From assembly GCF_016065055.1 (NCBI RefSeq), contig NZ_CP065856.1:1983836-2047835 (forward strand): DNA of 64,000 bases. The letters are read 5' to 3'. Position 1 is the stretch's first letter, and each line of letters starts with the position of its first letter. Source of the stretch: Halosimplex litoreum (GTDB taxonomy: Archaea; Halobacteriota; Halobacteria; Halobacteriales; Haloarculaceae). Below the pieces are notes generated by a model. It was not told the DNA's origin. It did no database searches and saw only the letters and a list, made by a program, of their open reading frames with translations. This document shows, in pieces, positions 55,338 to 62,933 of this stretch. Both the position numbers and the translations under genes were made by a program.

Positions 55338-56435
55338 ATGCTCACTTGCGGTGACTGCGGCCGCACCTACGCCGACGACGCCGACGCCCCGTGGCGCTGC
55401 GACTGTGGCCACCCGCTCGACTACGACACCCGACCACTCCCCGAAGCCGACCACCCACCAGCCCACCTCGACCGCGACCGCGGGCTGTGGGCGTTCGAAC
55501 CGTTTCTCGATACCGAACGCGCGGTCACGCTGGGCGAAGGGTGGACGCCGCTGGTCGACGCGCCGGAGTGGGACACCCGGTTCAAACTCGAATCGATCTT
55601 CCCGACGGGGAGTTTCAAGGACCGTGGCGCCGCCCTCACTGTCTCGCGGGCGGCCGAACTCGGCGTCGACCGCGTCCTCGAAGACTCCTCGGGCAACGCC
55701 GGCCTGGCGATCGCCACCTACGCCGCCCGCGCGGGCATCGACGCCGAGATCTACGTCCCGGCGGACGCCAAACCCGGGAAACTCCGTGCCATCGAGCGGA
55801 CCGGTGCCGACGTGGTCCGCGTCGAGGGCTCGCGGGGCGACGTGACCGACGCCTGCGTCGAGGCGGTCGAGGGCGGCGCGGGCGGCGCGGGCGGCTGGTA
55901 CGCGAGCCACGCCTGGAATCCCGCTTTCTTCCGCGGCACCGCGACGTTCGCGTTCGAACTCGCCGCCCAGCGCGACTGGACGGTCCCCGACGCGGTCGTC
56001 ACACCGCTGGGACACGGCACCCTCTTTCTCGGCGCGTATCGCGGCTTCCGGGCGCTTCGCGACGCCGGCTGGACAGACTCGATACCGCGACTGCTCGGGG
56101 CGCAAGCGACCGGCGCGGCGCCGGTCGCCGACGCGCTCGGCGACGACTCGACCGCCGACCGGCCCGCCAACGACGGCGCCGACGGGATCCAGATCCGCGA
56201 GCCCGCCCGGTTCGGACAGATCCTCGACGCTATCGAAGCCACCGACGGCGACGCCCTCGCGGTCGGTCCCGACGCGACCGAGCGCGAGCACGACCGCCTC
56301 GCCCGGGCAGGGTTTCACGTCGAACCGACCTGCGCGACCGCGACCGCGGCGCTCGCCGAGTATCGCGACCAGGGGGTCGTCGCGCCCGAGGACGACGTGG
56401 CCGTCGCGCTCACCGGGACGGGGCTGAAGGGGTGA
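55338..56435 (+). CDS. thrC: threonine synthase-like PLP enzyme
   Basis: A 365-residue fold-type II PLP enzyme. The N-terminal zinc ribbon has Cys4, Cys7, Cys21 and Cys23 (LTCGDCGRTY, WRCDCGHPL). The Schiff-base lysine is Lys94 in TGSFKDRGAA. The phosphate loop lies near PLGHGTLFLGAYRGF, and SSGNAGLAIATYAARAG is conserved. It probably converts O-phosphohomoserine to threonine, although some relatives have other roles. ATG 55338 gives the zinc ribbon at the N-terminus as in thermophilic homologues. Confidence 0.88.
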   Translation: MLTCGDCGRTYADDADAPWRCDCGHPLDYDTRPLPEADHPPAHLDRDRGLWAFEPFLDTERAVTLGEGWTPLVDAPEWDTRFKLESIFPTGSFKDRGAALTVSRAAELGVDRVLEDSSGNAGLAIATYAARAGIDAEIYVPADAKPGKLRAIERTGADVVRVEGSRGDVTDACVEAVEGGAGGAGGWYASHAWNPAFFRGTATFAFELAAQRDWTVPDAVVTPLGHGTLFLGAYRGFRALRDAGWTDSIPRLLGAQATGAAPVADALGDDSTADRPANDGADGIQIREPARFGQILDAIEATDGDALAVGPDATEREHDRLARAGFHVEPTCATATAALAEYRDQGVVAPEDDVAVALTGTGLKG

Positions 56436-56450
56436 TCCGACGGCACGGTT

Positions 56451-56474
56451 TTGTGTCTGTGTACACAAACACAA
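56451..56474 (+). promoter_or_regulatory. 24-bp palindromic operator before vapB
   Basis: A near-perfect palindrome centred at 56462.5 with half-site TTGTGTCTGTGT and a single symmetrical mismatch. It ends 3 nt before the vapB ATG and covers the expected transcription start; GGTTTTGTG supplies a TATA-like element about 28 nt upstream. It fits autorepression by the VapBC complex. Confidence 0.65.
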
Positions 56475-56477
56475 CCT

Positions 56478-56777
56478 ATGGGGACGAAGACGATCGGACT
56501 CGACGACGAAGCCTACGAGCGACTCAGCGCGGAGAAACGTGAGGGAGAGAGTTTCAGCGACGTGGTCAAGCGAATGACCGAGGCGGCCCGGACGGACTGG
56601 CGGCGGGGGTTCGGAAAGTACGACGGCACGGACGGCGAGCGGCTGGAGCGGGCGGCTCGGGCGAGCAGGAAGCGACGCCGAGCGGGTCTCGCGGCCAGGC
56701 AGTCCGAGGTACTCGACGCGCTGGCCGGTGACGGGGACGACGGCCCGCGACGGAGCGACGACGAGGGCGACGCGTGA
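56478..56777 (+). CDS. vapB: VapB-type antitoxin
   Basis: A 99-residue protein. The N-terminus KTIGLDDEAYERLSAEKREG is the ribbon-helix-helix-like part of the UPF0330/VapB antitoxin family, followed by SFSDVVKRM. The rest is a charged, probably disordered toxin-neutralising tail. The stop overlaps the vapC start (GTGA). A palindromic operator directly upstream supports autoregulation. Confidence 0.87.
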   Translation: MGTKTIGLDDEAYERLSAEKREGESFSDVVKRMTEAARTDWRRGFGKYDGTDGERLERAARASRKRRRAGLAARQSEVLDALAGDGDDGPRRSDDEGDA

Positions 56778-57178
56778 AGCTGCTCGACACGACGTTTCTG
56801 GCCCACTACTATCGCGGCGACGACCGCGTCGAGTCGTTCCTCGAAGCCCACGACGACGAGGAGGACCTGGTCACCTCGGCGATCAACGTCGAGGAGATCG
56901 CGGTCGGCGTCCACACCGTCGAGGATGACCCGTCGCTGGAGTCGGTTCTCGCCGATCTGGGCTGGCTCACGATCTTGCCGTTCAAACCCGAGGACGCGTT
57001 CGCGGCCGCCAGGATCGAGGCGGCCCTCCACGCGGACGAGACCGTCGCGCAGGACCGGATCAACGCGCTGGCGGGTGACGTGTTGATCGCGGGCGTCGCC
57101 GAGAACCGCGATGCGACGATCGTCACCGAGAACGTCGATGATTTCGAGGCGCTCGGGGTCTCGGTGGAGGCGTACTGA
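56774..57178 (+). CDS. vapC: VapC-type PIN-domain ribonuclease toxin
   Basis: A 134-residue PIN-domain protein. Acidic active-site candidates are Asp5 (KLLDTTFLAHYYRG), Glu40 (INVEEIAVG), Asp102 (GDVLIAGVAE) and the TENVDDF segment near 118-124. It probably cleaves an RNA such as tRNA or rRNA when VapB is lost. The GTG start overlaps the vapB stop. Its own stop overlaps the Nudix start by one base, so three genes are coupled. Confidence 0.9.
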   Translation: MKLLDTTFLAHYYRGDDRVESFLEAHDDEEDLVTSAINVEEIAVGVHTVEDDPSLESVLADLGWLTILPFKPEDAFAAARIEAALHADETVAQDRINALAGDVLIAGVAENRDATIVTENVDDFEALGVSVEAY

Positions 57179-57774
57179 TGACCAAACGCGAGGCCGACTA
57201 CTGTCCGTACTGCGGGGTCGCGCTGGAGACGACGACCTTCGAGGACCGGGACCGGCGGTACTGTCCCGACTGCGAGGAGATCGTCTTCCAGAACCCGGTG
57301 CCCGGGGGGAGCGTCGTCGTCCTCGACAGCGGGGGACCGACTCGGCCGGGCAGTGCGGCGACGCCGCACGACGGCGACGCGGCGCTCCTGATCGAGCGCG
57401 CCAACGAACCGCACCGCGGCGCCTGGGCGGTCCCGGGTGGCATCCTCGAAGTCGACGAGTCCGCGCGGGTCGGCGCCGCCCGCGAACTCGAAGAGGAGGC
57501 CGGGCTGGCGGTCGACCCCGACGCGCTCGAACTCGTCCGCACCGGCTTCGATATCGAGGACCCGGCGGACGGCTCCTACCTCTCCGTCTGCTTCGCGGTC
57601 GAGCGGGCCGAGACGACGGGATCGCTCGACCCCGGCTCGGAGTGTAGCGACGCCCGCTGGTGGCCCGTCGCGGAGCTGTCGGCGACCGACGCCTGGATCC
57701 GCCCGATCGACCGCCGGCGGGTCGCGGCCGCCGTCGAGCGGTTGCGCGGCAATTCCCCTGGATCCGACGACTGA
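57178..57774 (+). CDS. Nudix hydrolase with N-terminal zinc ribbon
   Basis: A 198-residue Nudix enzyme. The zinc ribbon has Cys9, Cys12, Cys29 and Cys32 (YCPYC, YCPDC), as in NudC-like NADH pyrophosphatases. The Nudix box runs Gly88 to Leu110 with Glu94, Arg102, Glu103, Glu105, Glu106 and Gly109 in register. It hydrolyses a nucleoside diphosphate linked to another moiety; the substrate is not determined. The ATG overlaps the vapC stop by one base, an unusual partnership. Confidence 0.92.
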   Translation: MTKREADYCPYCGVALETTTFEDRDRRYCPDCEEIVFQNPVPGGSVVVLDSGGPTRPGSAATPHDGDAALLIERANEPHRGAWAVPGGILEVDESARVGAARELEEEAGLAVDPDALELVRTGFDIEDPADGSYLSVCFAVERAETTGSLDPGSECSDARWWPVAELSATDAWIRPIDRRRVAAAVERLRGNSPGSDD

Positions 57775-57857
57775 TACGGAGTCTTGCGAGCGTTCACCGG
57801 GTCGACCGCACGACTGCGTGTGGTCGTTCCCGGACTGTCTTGAATAATCCGCGTGGG

Positions 57858-58082
57858 CTACCGCCACAGCTCCCGCTCGACGACGGCGTCGACGTCGACC
57901 GACAGCCGCGTCTCGGCGACGCCGTCGTACTCCGAGGCGGCGGAGTAGCAGATGTACCGCTCGCTGTCGTCGCTGCGCGTCCGGACGACCGCCGGGAGCA
58001 CGTCCTCCGGCGCAGCCGTCGGCGGCGGCGGCGGCCCGACGACGACGCGCCCCTCGGGCGGGTCCGAGTGATCCTCTCGCAT
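57858..58082 (-). CDS. small haloarchaeal protein, unknown
   Basis: A 74-residue protein (MREDHSDPPEGRVVVGPPPP, then ERYICYSAASEYDGVAETRL). It tentatively resembles the DUF7511 group (from memory). A Pro-rich stretch lies near residues 17-24 and one Cys in YICY. ATG 58082 is preferred over 58109. Upstream the 8-mer GTTACCGG occurs twice, about 12 nt apart (near 58110-58130). The function is unknown. Confidence 0.7.
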   Translation of the reverse strand: MREDHSDPPEGRVVVGPPPPPTAAPEDVLPAVVRTRSDDSERYICYSAASEYDGVAETRLSVDVDAVVERELWR

Positions 58083-58262
58083 GGCCGAGCTTACGCCCTC
58101 GCCGATCATTGTTACCGGTCAGTTACCGGCTATCAACACCGTATACTCACAGATTCGGACCTCCTTACCGACCACGCCCCACATCCGGTGCGGCGGGGAC
58201 GACCGCCCGTTCGACCGCTCCGGACCGACACCGTTTCGACGCTGGCCCGCGCGGACTCGTCC

Positions 58263-58679
58263 ATGTCCGGAAGCGTCCACCACACCGGGACGACCGTCGC
58301 CGACTTGGATCGGGCCGTCGACTTCTACACCGAGACCTTCGACCTGGAAGTCCTCGCCGAGTTCGAGTCCGCGGGCGAGAACTTCTCCCGGGGCGTCGGC
58401 GTCGCGAACGCCACCGGCCGCTTCGCCCATCTCGACGGCGACGGTACCCGCGTCGAACTCGTCGAGTACGAGCCCGAAGGCGACGAGGCCGTCGCCGAGA
58501 GCGTCAACGACCGCGGCGCCAAGCACCTCGGCTTCGGCGTCGAGGACGTGGAAGCGTTCTACGAGGCCCTCCCCGACGACGTGGAGACGGTCAGCGAACC
58601 CCAGACCTCGAGCACCGGCACGACCATCCTCTTCCTCCGTGACCCCGAGGGCAACCTGATCGAAGTCCTCGACGCGTAA
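58263..58679 (+). CDS. VOC-family protein (lactoylglutathione lyase-like)
   Basis: A 138-residue VOC protein. The first module begins VHHTGTTVADLDRAVDFYTETFDLEVL; the second contains KHLGFGVEDVEAFYEAL, and the protein ends LRDPEGNLIEVLDA. Metal ligands are likely His6 or His7, a Glu in VELVEY, a His in KHLGF and a Glu in LIEVLD. A dioxygenase, epimerase or lyase role is possible; the substrate is unknown. It is separate from the other VOC gene at 27256. Confidence 0.85.
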   Translation: MSGSVHHTGTTVADLDRAVDFYTETFDLEVLAEFESAGENFSRGVGVANATGRFAHLDGDGTRVELVEYEPEGDEAVAESVNDRGAKHLGFGVEDVEAFYEALPDDVETVSEPQTSSTGTTILFLRDPEGNLIEVLDA

Positions 58680-58780
58680 CCGTCGGCCCCGGGACCGTCC
58701 TGCCCACGCTCAAGATCCGGACGGCGACGACGACTCCCGCCGTCGCAAGAGGTATCCACGAGGGGACCCAGACCACGGGT

Positions 58781-59122
58781 ATGACGTTCGAACCCAACGA
58801 GAGCCTTCCGCAGGAGGAGGTCGACGAACGCGTCGACGAGGCCATCGAGGCCAACGACGTGGTGCTGTTCATGAAGGGCACGGAGATCATGCCTCAGTGT
58901 GGCTACTCCGACCGCGCGCTGACGCTGCTCAAACAGTACCGCGAGGACGTCGAGGTCGTCGACACCCTCGAATCGCTCGACGAGTTCCGCACCGCGCTCG
59001 ATCGCCACAGCGGCCGCGAGACCATCCCCCAGACGTTCGTCGACGGCGAGTTCGTCGGCGGCAGCGACATCCTCAAACAGCTCGACGAACGGGGCGACCT
59101 CGAACCGAAGCTGACCGCCTGA
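58781..59122 (+). CDS. monothiol glutaredoxin-family protein
   Basis: A 113-residue Grx4/GrxD-like protein. The active-site motif is CGYS at 40-43 (EIMPQCGYSDRAL), where most family members have CGFS. The glutathione-binding segment IPQTFVDGEFVGGSDIL is complete. Monothiol glutaredoxins transfer Fe-S clusters, often with a BolA partner (46271). Haloarchaea use gamma-glutamylcysteine rather than glutathione, so the natural thiol here may differ. Confidence 0.92.
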   Translation: MTFEPNESLPQEEVDERVDEAIEANDVVLFMKGTEIMPQCGYSDRALTLLKQYREDVEVVDTLESLDEFRTALDRHSGRETIPQTFVDGEFVGGSDILKQLDERGDLEPKLTA

Positions 59123-59211
59123 ACGGGTCAGAACGCCCCGACGGCGCGACCGCCGCCGTCCGCTCGTCCCGTCGTCACGGAGTTTAAGCCCGTCGCGGCC
59201 GCCCGTCCGGT

Positions 59212-59589
59212 ATGAAGCGCATCGTCAGCACCAACGCGGCACCCGAGGCGGTCGGCGCGTACAGCCAGGCGACCGAGACCGACGATCTGGTCTTTACGGC
59301 GGGCCAGATCCCCCTGACACCCGACGGCGAACTGCTCGACGACGCCGCGATCGACGTCCAGACCCAGCAGGCCCTGGAGAACCTCGTCGCCGTCCTCGCC
59401 GAGGCCGACGCCCAACCCGAGGACGTGCTGAAAGTCACCGTCTACCTCGACGACATCGACGACTTCGACGAGATGAACGACACCTACGAGACCTTCTTCG
59501 ACGACGAGCCGCCCGCCCGCAGCGCCGTCGGCGTCGAGGCCCTCCCGAAAGGCGTCGGCGTCGAAGTCGAGGCCATCGCGACGAAGTGA
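59212..59589 (+). CDS. ridA: RidA-family enamine/imine deaminase
   Basis: A 125-residue RidA (YjgF/YER057c/UK114) protein that hydrolyses reactive 2-aminoacrylate and related enamines made by PLP enzymes such as IlvA (46711). The trimer active-site Arg is in PARSAVGVEALPKG, and the N-terminal APEAVGAYSQA and FTAGQIPLTPDG segments are typical. The stop overlaps the next gene by one base. Confidence 0.95.
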   Translation: MKRIVSTNAAPEAVGAYSQATETDDLVFTAGQIPLTPDGELLDDAAIDVQTQQALENLVAVLAEADAQPEDVLKVTVYLDDIDDFDEMNDTYETFFDDEPPARSAVGVEALPKGVGVEVEAIATK

Positions 59590-59870
59590 TGGCCGACTCT
59601 ACCGGTTCCCACGGCGATAGCGCGTCCGCCGACGACCCCGATCCGGACGCCACCCCGCGGGAGTCGCTGCTCGCTCCCGCGACGAAATCCAGCCTGCTGT
59701 GGGGCCTGGTCGGCGGCCTCGCCTTCCTCGTGCTCGCCCAGGGCTACGAACTGCTCGGCGATCTGGGCGTCGGGTTCGGCCCGAAAGTTGCCGTGGCGCT
59801 GGTCGTCGGCGTCGCTGCCGCCGGGACGACCCATCTGACCCGGGATCGACTGCCGACCGGCGGCCGCTGA
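59589..59870 (+). CDS. small membrane protein coupled to ridA
   Basis: A 93-residue protein with an acidic N-terminus (1-30) and two hydrophobic segments (about 37-55 and 63-80: LWGLVGGLAFLVLAQGYELL; VAVALVVGVAAAGTTHL). Its ATG begins on the last base of the ridA stop. No family is recognised. The function is unknown. Confidence 0.7.
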   Translation: MADSTGSHGDSASADDPDPDATPRESLLAPATKSSLLWGLVGGLAFLVLAQGYELLGDLGVGFGPKVAVALVVGVAAAGTTHLTRDRLPTGGR

Positions 59871-59935
59871 CCGGCGGTCGACCGCCGACCGAGAACGAAA
59901 GCCATTAACCACCCGACCGCGGTAATTCCAGACGA

Positions 59936-60016
59936 GCCAGGATGGCCGAACGGTAAGGCGCACGCCTGGAAAGCGTGTTCCCTTTGGGATTCTGGGTTCA
60001 AATCCCAGTCCTGGCG
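59936..60016 (+). tRNA. tRNA-Ser (anticodon GGA)
   Basis: A complete 81-nt class II tRNA. The acceptor stem GCCAGGA/TCCTGGC is perfect, with discriminator G60016. The anticodon stem CACGC/GCGTG holds loop CTGGAAA, giving anticodon GGA. A long variable arm and the T-arm CTGGG-TTCAAAT-CCCAG follow. No intron and no encoded CCA. A TATA-like CATTAACC lies about 30 nt upstream. Confidence 0.95.
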
Positions 60017-60085
60017 CTTCTGACGCGAACGATCCGGCGAGCACCTCGTGTGCTCGCCATCGCAAGCGTTCGAACCGATTTCGAG

Positions 60086-60185
60086 TGGGATTTGAACCCC
60101 TGGAAGTCGCAGCCCCGGAACGGTCGAACGGAGTGAGACCGCACGCCCGGAACGTCTTCCTCCGGTTCAAATCCCAGTCCTGGCG
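60086..60185. repeat. tRNA-derived palindrome and att-like direct repeat
   Basis: 60164-60185 is an exact 22-bp direct copy of the tRNA-Ser 3' end (59995-60016). 60086-60098 is an inverted copy of the T-arm part. Together with GGAAG/CTTCC (60102-60106/60156-60160) they form a palindrome 60086-60176 centred at 60131, capped by the hairpin CGGTC-GAACGGAGTGA-GACCG (60121-60141). It could be the scar of a small integrated element or a transcribed structure. A separate stem GGCGAGCAC/GTGCTCGCC lies at about 60035-60058. No gene is seen. Confidence 0.75.
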
Positions 60186-60214
60186 TACCACCTTTTTCAT
60201 CGTCGCCCTTCGTC

Positions 60215-60294
60215 GCGCAGCCTGACGGCTGCGCTGCGGGAGGGCTCCTCGAAAAAGATGGGGCAAAAAGGCCGAGCGCGCGGAGCGCGCTCGG
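60215..60294. terminator. two strong hairpins between tRNA region and MFS gene
   Basis: GCGCAGCC-TGAC-GGCTGCGC (60215-60234), then CCGAGCGCGC-GGA-GCGCGCTCGG (60272-60294), a 10-bp perfect stem with a three-base tip. Between them is an A-rich stretch (CTCGAAAAAG, GCAAAAAGG). They probably end the MFS transcript (minus strand) and separate it from the tRNA unit. Confidence 0.4.
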
Positions 60295-60305
60295 TACGTT
60301 CTCCC

Positions 60306-60363
60306 ACCGCCCAGCCGCCGCACTGCACCGCCCAGCCGCCGCACTGCACCACCCAGCCGCCGC
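60306..60363. repeat. 21-bp tandem repeat, about 2.7 copies
   Basis: Units ACCGCCCAGCCGCCGCACTGC at 60306-60326 and 60327-60347, then a diverged partial copy. The repeat lies between the hairpins and the MFS stop codon. It is too few and too contiguous for CRISPR. Confidence 0.7.
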
Positions 60364-60378
60364 GACCGCACTGCCCCC

Positions 60379-61569
60379 TTACTCCGCGAACGTCGCGGTC
60401 CGCCCGATGTCAAGCCGCAGGAACACGGGCAGCGTCGCGGCGGCGACGAGGATCTCCAGGCCGCCGGCGACGAGGAACGCCTCGGGGTAGCCGTAGGCGC
60501 TCGCGACGCCGCCACCGACGACGACGCCGGCCAGGAAGCCCAGGCTGCCGAAGACGTTGAACCCGGCCATCGCGACGCCGCGCTCGCGCTCGTCGGCCAG
60601 ATCGCTCACGAGCGCCATCGTCGCGGGTGACATCAGCGCGCCGAGGACTCCGACCGCGAGCATGCCGACGCCGGCGAGCGTGACCGTCGGCGCGCGGCCG
60701 ACGCCGATCACGACCAGGCCGTAACACGCCGACCCGGCGACGATGGGGGCGGTGCGGCCCACCCTGTCCGAGAGGATGCCCATCGGGTACTGCAGCAGCG
60801 CGAACGGTGCGAAAAAGAGGGCGAGCATCAGCCCCGTCGCGCCGGGACCGAGTTCGAACGCCGACCGGAAATAGAGCGTGCCGACGAGCGCGAAGAAGCC
60901 GGCGGTGAGCCGGTCGAGGAAGCCGAAGGCGTAGGGGACGGCGAGCGTGGGCGTCCCGCGGAGGTTCGCGACGGCGCGGGCGAGCGAGTCGCGGTCGCCG
61001 GCGGACGCGCGGTCGTCGACCGCCAGCGCGAGGACGGCGACGAGCGCCAGCAGCGCGCTCGCGAGGTATAGGGGCACGAACGGTCCCACTTCGTAGAGCT
61101 GACCGCCCAGGGGGGCGCCCAGCGCCGTCCCGCCGCCGATAGCTGCACCGGCGGCGGCCATGTTCCGGCCGTGGCCCCCCTCCAGATCCATCAGCATCGT
61201 CATCGCGAGCGAGAAGGCGCCGATGGTGGCAGCGCCCTGTGCCGCGCGGACGACGAGCACGCCCTCGAAGGAGAGCGCGGTGAATCCGGGGACGAGCGCC
61301 AGGGCGAGATATCCGACGCTGCCGCCCAGCGCGCCGGCGGCGATGAACGGCGTCCGGCGACCGGCGCGGTCGCTGGCGGCGCCCCAGAGGCCGGCGAAGG
61401 CGACGAACGCCGCGAACTCCGCCGCGAGGAACCACATGCTCGCGTCCAGATCCGTCGTCGCGCCCAGGGCGCCGACCAGCCGGTCGACGCCCGGATACAG
61501 CAGCACCTGCGCGAGCAGGACGGCGAACACCATCGCCGCGAGCCACGCGCGGTCCCGCGAGTCCGTCAT
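60379..61569 (-). CDS. MFS transporter (drug-efflux-like)
   Basis: A 396-residue major facilitator with about 12 helices. The helix 2-3 loop GAASDRAGRRTP is the classic MFS signature, and its second-half counterpart GILSDRVGRTAP is present. Helix 5 contains GAAIGGGTALGAPLGGQLYE, resembling the antiporter motif C, so efflux of a small drug or metabolite is likely. The substrate is unknown. It stands alone. Confidence 0.9.
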   Translation of the reverse strand: MTDSRDRAWLAAMVFAVLLAQVLLYPGVDRLVGALGATTDLDASMWFLAAEFAAFVAFAGLWGAASDRAGRRTPFIAAGALGGSVGYLALALVPGFTALSFEGVLVVRAAQGAATIGAFSLAMTMLMDLEGGHGRNMAAAGAAIGGGTALGAPLGGQLYEVGPFVPLYLASALLALVAVLALAVDDRASAGDRDSLARAVANLRGTPTLAVPYAFGFLDRLTAGFFALVGTLYFRSAFELGPGATGLMLALFFAPFALLQYPMGILSDRVGRTAPIVAGSACYGLVVIGVGRAPTVTLAGVGMLAVGVLGALMSPATMALVSDLADERERGVAMAGFNVFGSLGFLAGVVVGGGVASAYGYPEAFLVAGGLEILVAAATLPVFLRLDIGRTATFAE

Positions 61570-61658
61570 CTACCGTCTCCAAGGGTCCAGTGGAATATCC
61601 GACTGTCGGAAGTGACACTGCGACGCCACCGCGTCGACATCGCCGACCTCGCGCACGC

Positions 61659-62306
61659 TCAGAACGGTGACCGCGACCCGTCGCGACCGGGCGCCCCCGC
61701 GACGTCGTCGTCGAACCCGTTCCCGGGCGTCCCCGCGTCCCCGTTCTCCGGTTCGGGCAACGAACCGGTCTCGACGAGCGCAGCCTCCGCCTCGCGGAGC
61801 GCGGCGTTGATCTGACCCGCGCGCTGGTGTGTGGGCGCCACGCGGACGCGGACGAGATCGAACTCGTGGCACCCGGCGAGGCCGTTCCACGCGCGCAGTG
61901 ACCCTCTGCTGAGCGTGTCGCTCTGCGGGCAGAAGGCGGTCGTCGGCGTGAACTCCGCGCGCAGGACGCGCGCCGGCTCGTGGCCCGCCGACTCGCCGTC
62001 CCCGTCGGGGATCGACAGGTCGTCGGCGACCGCCGCGGACCGCTCGACTGCGTAGCGATACCCCGCGTCGGTGTGGCGGCGGTCGTTGTTGAGCCGCGCG
62101 AGGTTGTAGCCGAACGTCACGTCGTACACCCCCCGCTCCTCGAACAGTTCCCGGGCCAGCCGGTGGACCGCGAGGTGTTCGCGGCCGTCGAGCACGTCGT
62201 GACCCTCGAGAAAGTCGCCGGGCGCCGGCGCGTGTTCCGGAACGAACTCGTCGTAGGCGTCGAAGGTGTCGTCGCTCCCGCCGAACGGCGACGGAACGTT
62301 GACCAT
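61659..62306 (-). CDS. uncharacterised haloarchaeal protein with FCPQ motif
   Basis: A 215-residue acidic protein. Core features: LEGHDVLDGREHLAVHRLARELFEE, VYDVTFGYNLARLNND and a C-terminal RAEFTPTTAFCPQSDTLSRG... GCHEFDLVRVRVAPTHQ (two cysteines about 21 apart). The FCP-x(n)-C pattern recalls small metal- or Fe-S-assembly domains, but I cannot place it in a family. The tail is Gly/Asp-rich and probably disordered. No membrane segment. Confidence 0.72.
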   Translation of the reverse strand: MVNVPSPFGGSDDTFDAYDEFVPEHAPAPGDFLEGHDVLDGREHLAVHRLARELFEERGVYDVTFGYNLARLNNDRRHTDAGYRYAVERSAAVADDLSIPDGDGESAGHEPARVLRAEFTPTTAFCPQSDTLSRGSLRAWNGLAGCHEFDLVRVRVAPTHQRAGQINAALREAEAALVETGSLPEPENGDAGTPGNGFDDDVAGAPGRDGSRSPF

Positions 62307-62357
62307 GTTCCGGCTTGGGTCGCCGCTCCGCTATGCGTCGTCCCGAACCGGTTCGGC

Positions 62358-62822
62358 TCACCCGGTGGGGTCGGCCCGTCGCCCGCGCCCGGTCCGCCTC
62401 CCCAGCCAGTCGCCGGCCGCCGCACCGAGGACGGCGACTAGCACCGAGAGCGCCGCGCCGAGCGCGACGACGACCGGCGCCGCGAGGACGGCGACGACGG
62501 CGGCGAAACTCGCGGGACTGGTCGCGACGGTGACCGCCGCATTCGCGAGATACACGACGACGACGCCGATCGACCCGGCCAGGCCGACCCGCGTACCGAC
62601 CGCTCGCGGCCCCGCTCGGCGGTCACCGTAGTAGTACCCGGCTGCGACGGCAGCTACCACCAGCGCCAGCCCCGAAACGGTGCCGCCGGCGACGACCGTC
62701 GGGTCCCCGACGCCGTCCCAGGAGGCGGCGACCGTGAACGGCACGGACGCGAGGCCCGCCAGCGTCGCCGGTCGCCACCGCTCGTCGAACGCCGTCAAGA
62801 GTATCCCTCGAATCGCCGTCAT
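62358..62822 (-). CDS. DUF5518-like membrane protein
   Basis: A 154-residue polytopic protein with four hydrophobic segments (about 18-34, 43-63, 82-104, 108-137) and a basic C-terminus. It tentatively fits the haloarchaeal DUF5518 membrane family. The GYYYGDRR loop lies after the second helix. The function is unknown. It lies 51 bp upstream of the FCPQ-motif gene on the same strand. Confidence 0.75.
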   Translation of the reverse strand: MTAIRGILLTAFDERWRPATLAGLASVPFTVAASWDGVGDPTVVAGGTVSGLALVVAAVAAGYYYGDRRAGPRAVGTRVGLAGSIGVVVVYLANAAVTVATSPASFAAVVAVLAAPVVVALGAALSVLVAVLGAAAGDWLGRRTGRGRRADPTG

Positions 62823-62933
62823 CGAGCGACTGTACGCGGCCGCTGCGGAAAAGTATACTGTGCTGTCAAGTAGTCCGCTCCACCGACGGCGACGCCGCGC
62901 GGGCGGCTCCTGTCTCTCGATCGGGGGTCACCG

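Noticed and set aside
60017-60163. A second tRNA gene between the duplicated tRNA ends
   Set aside because: Only T-arm-like sequences are present; no anticodon arm or acceptor pairing could be formed.
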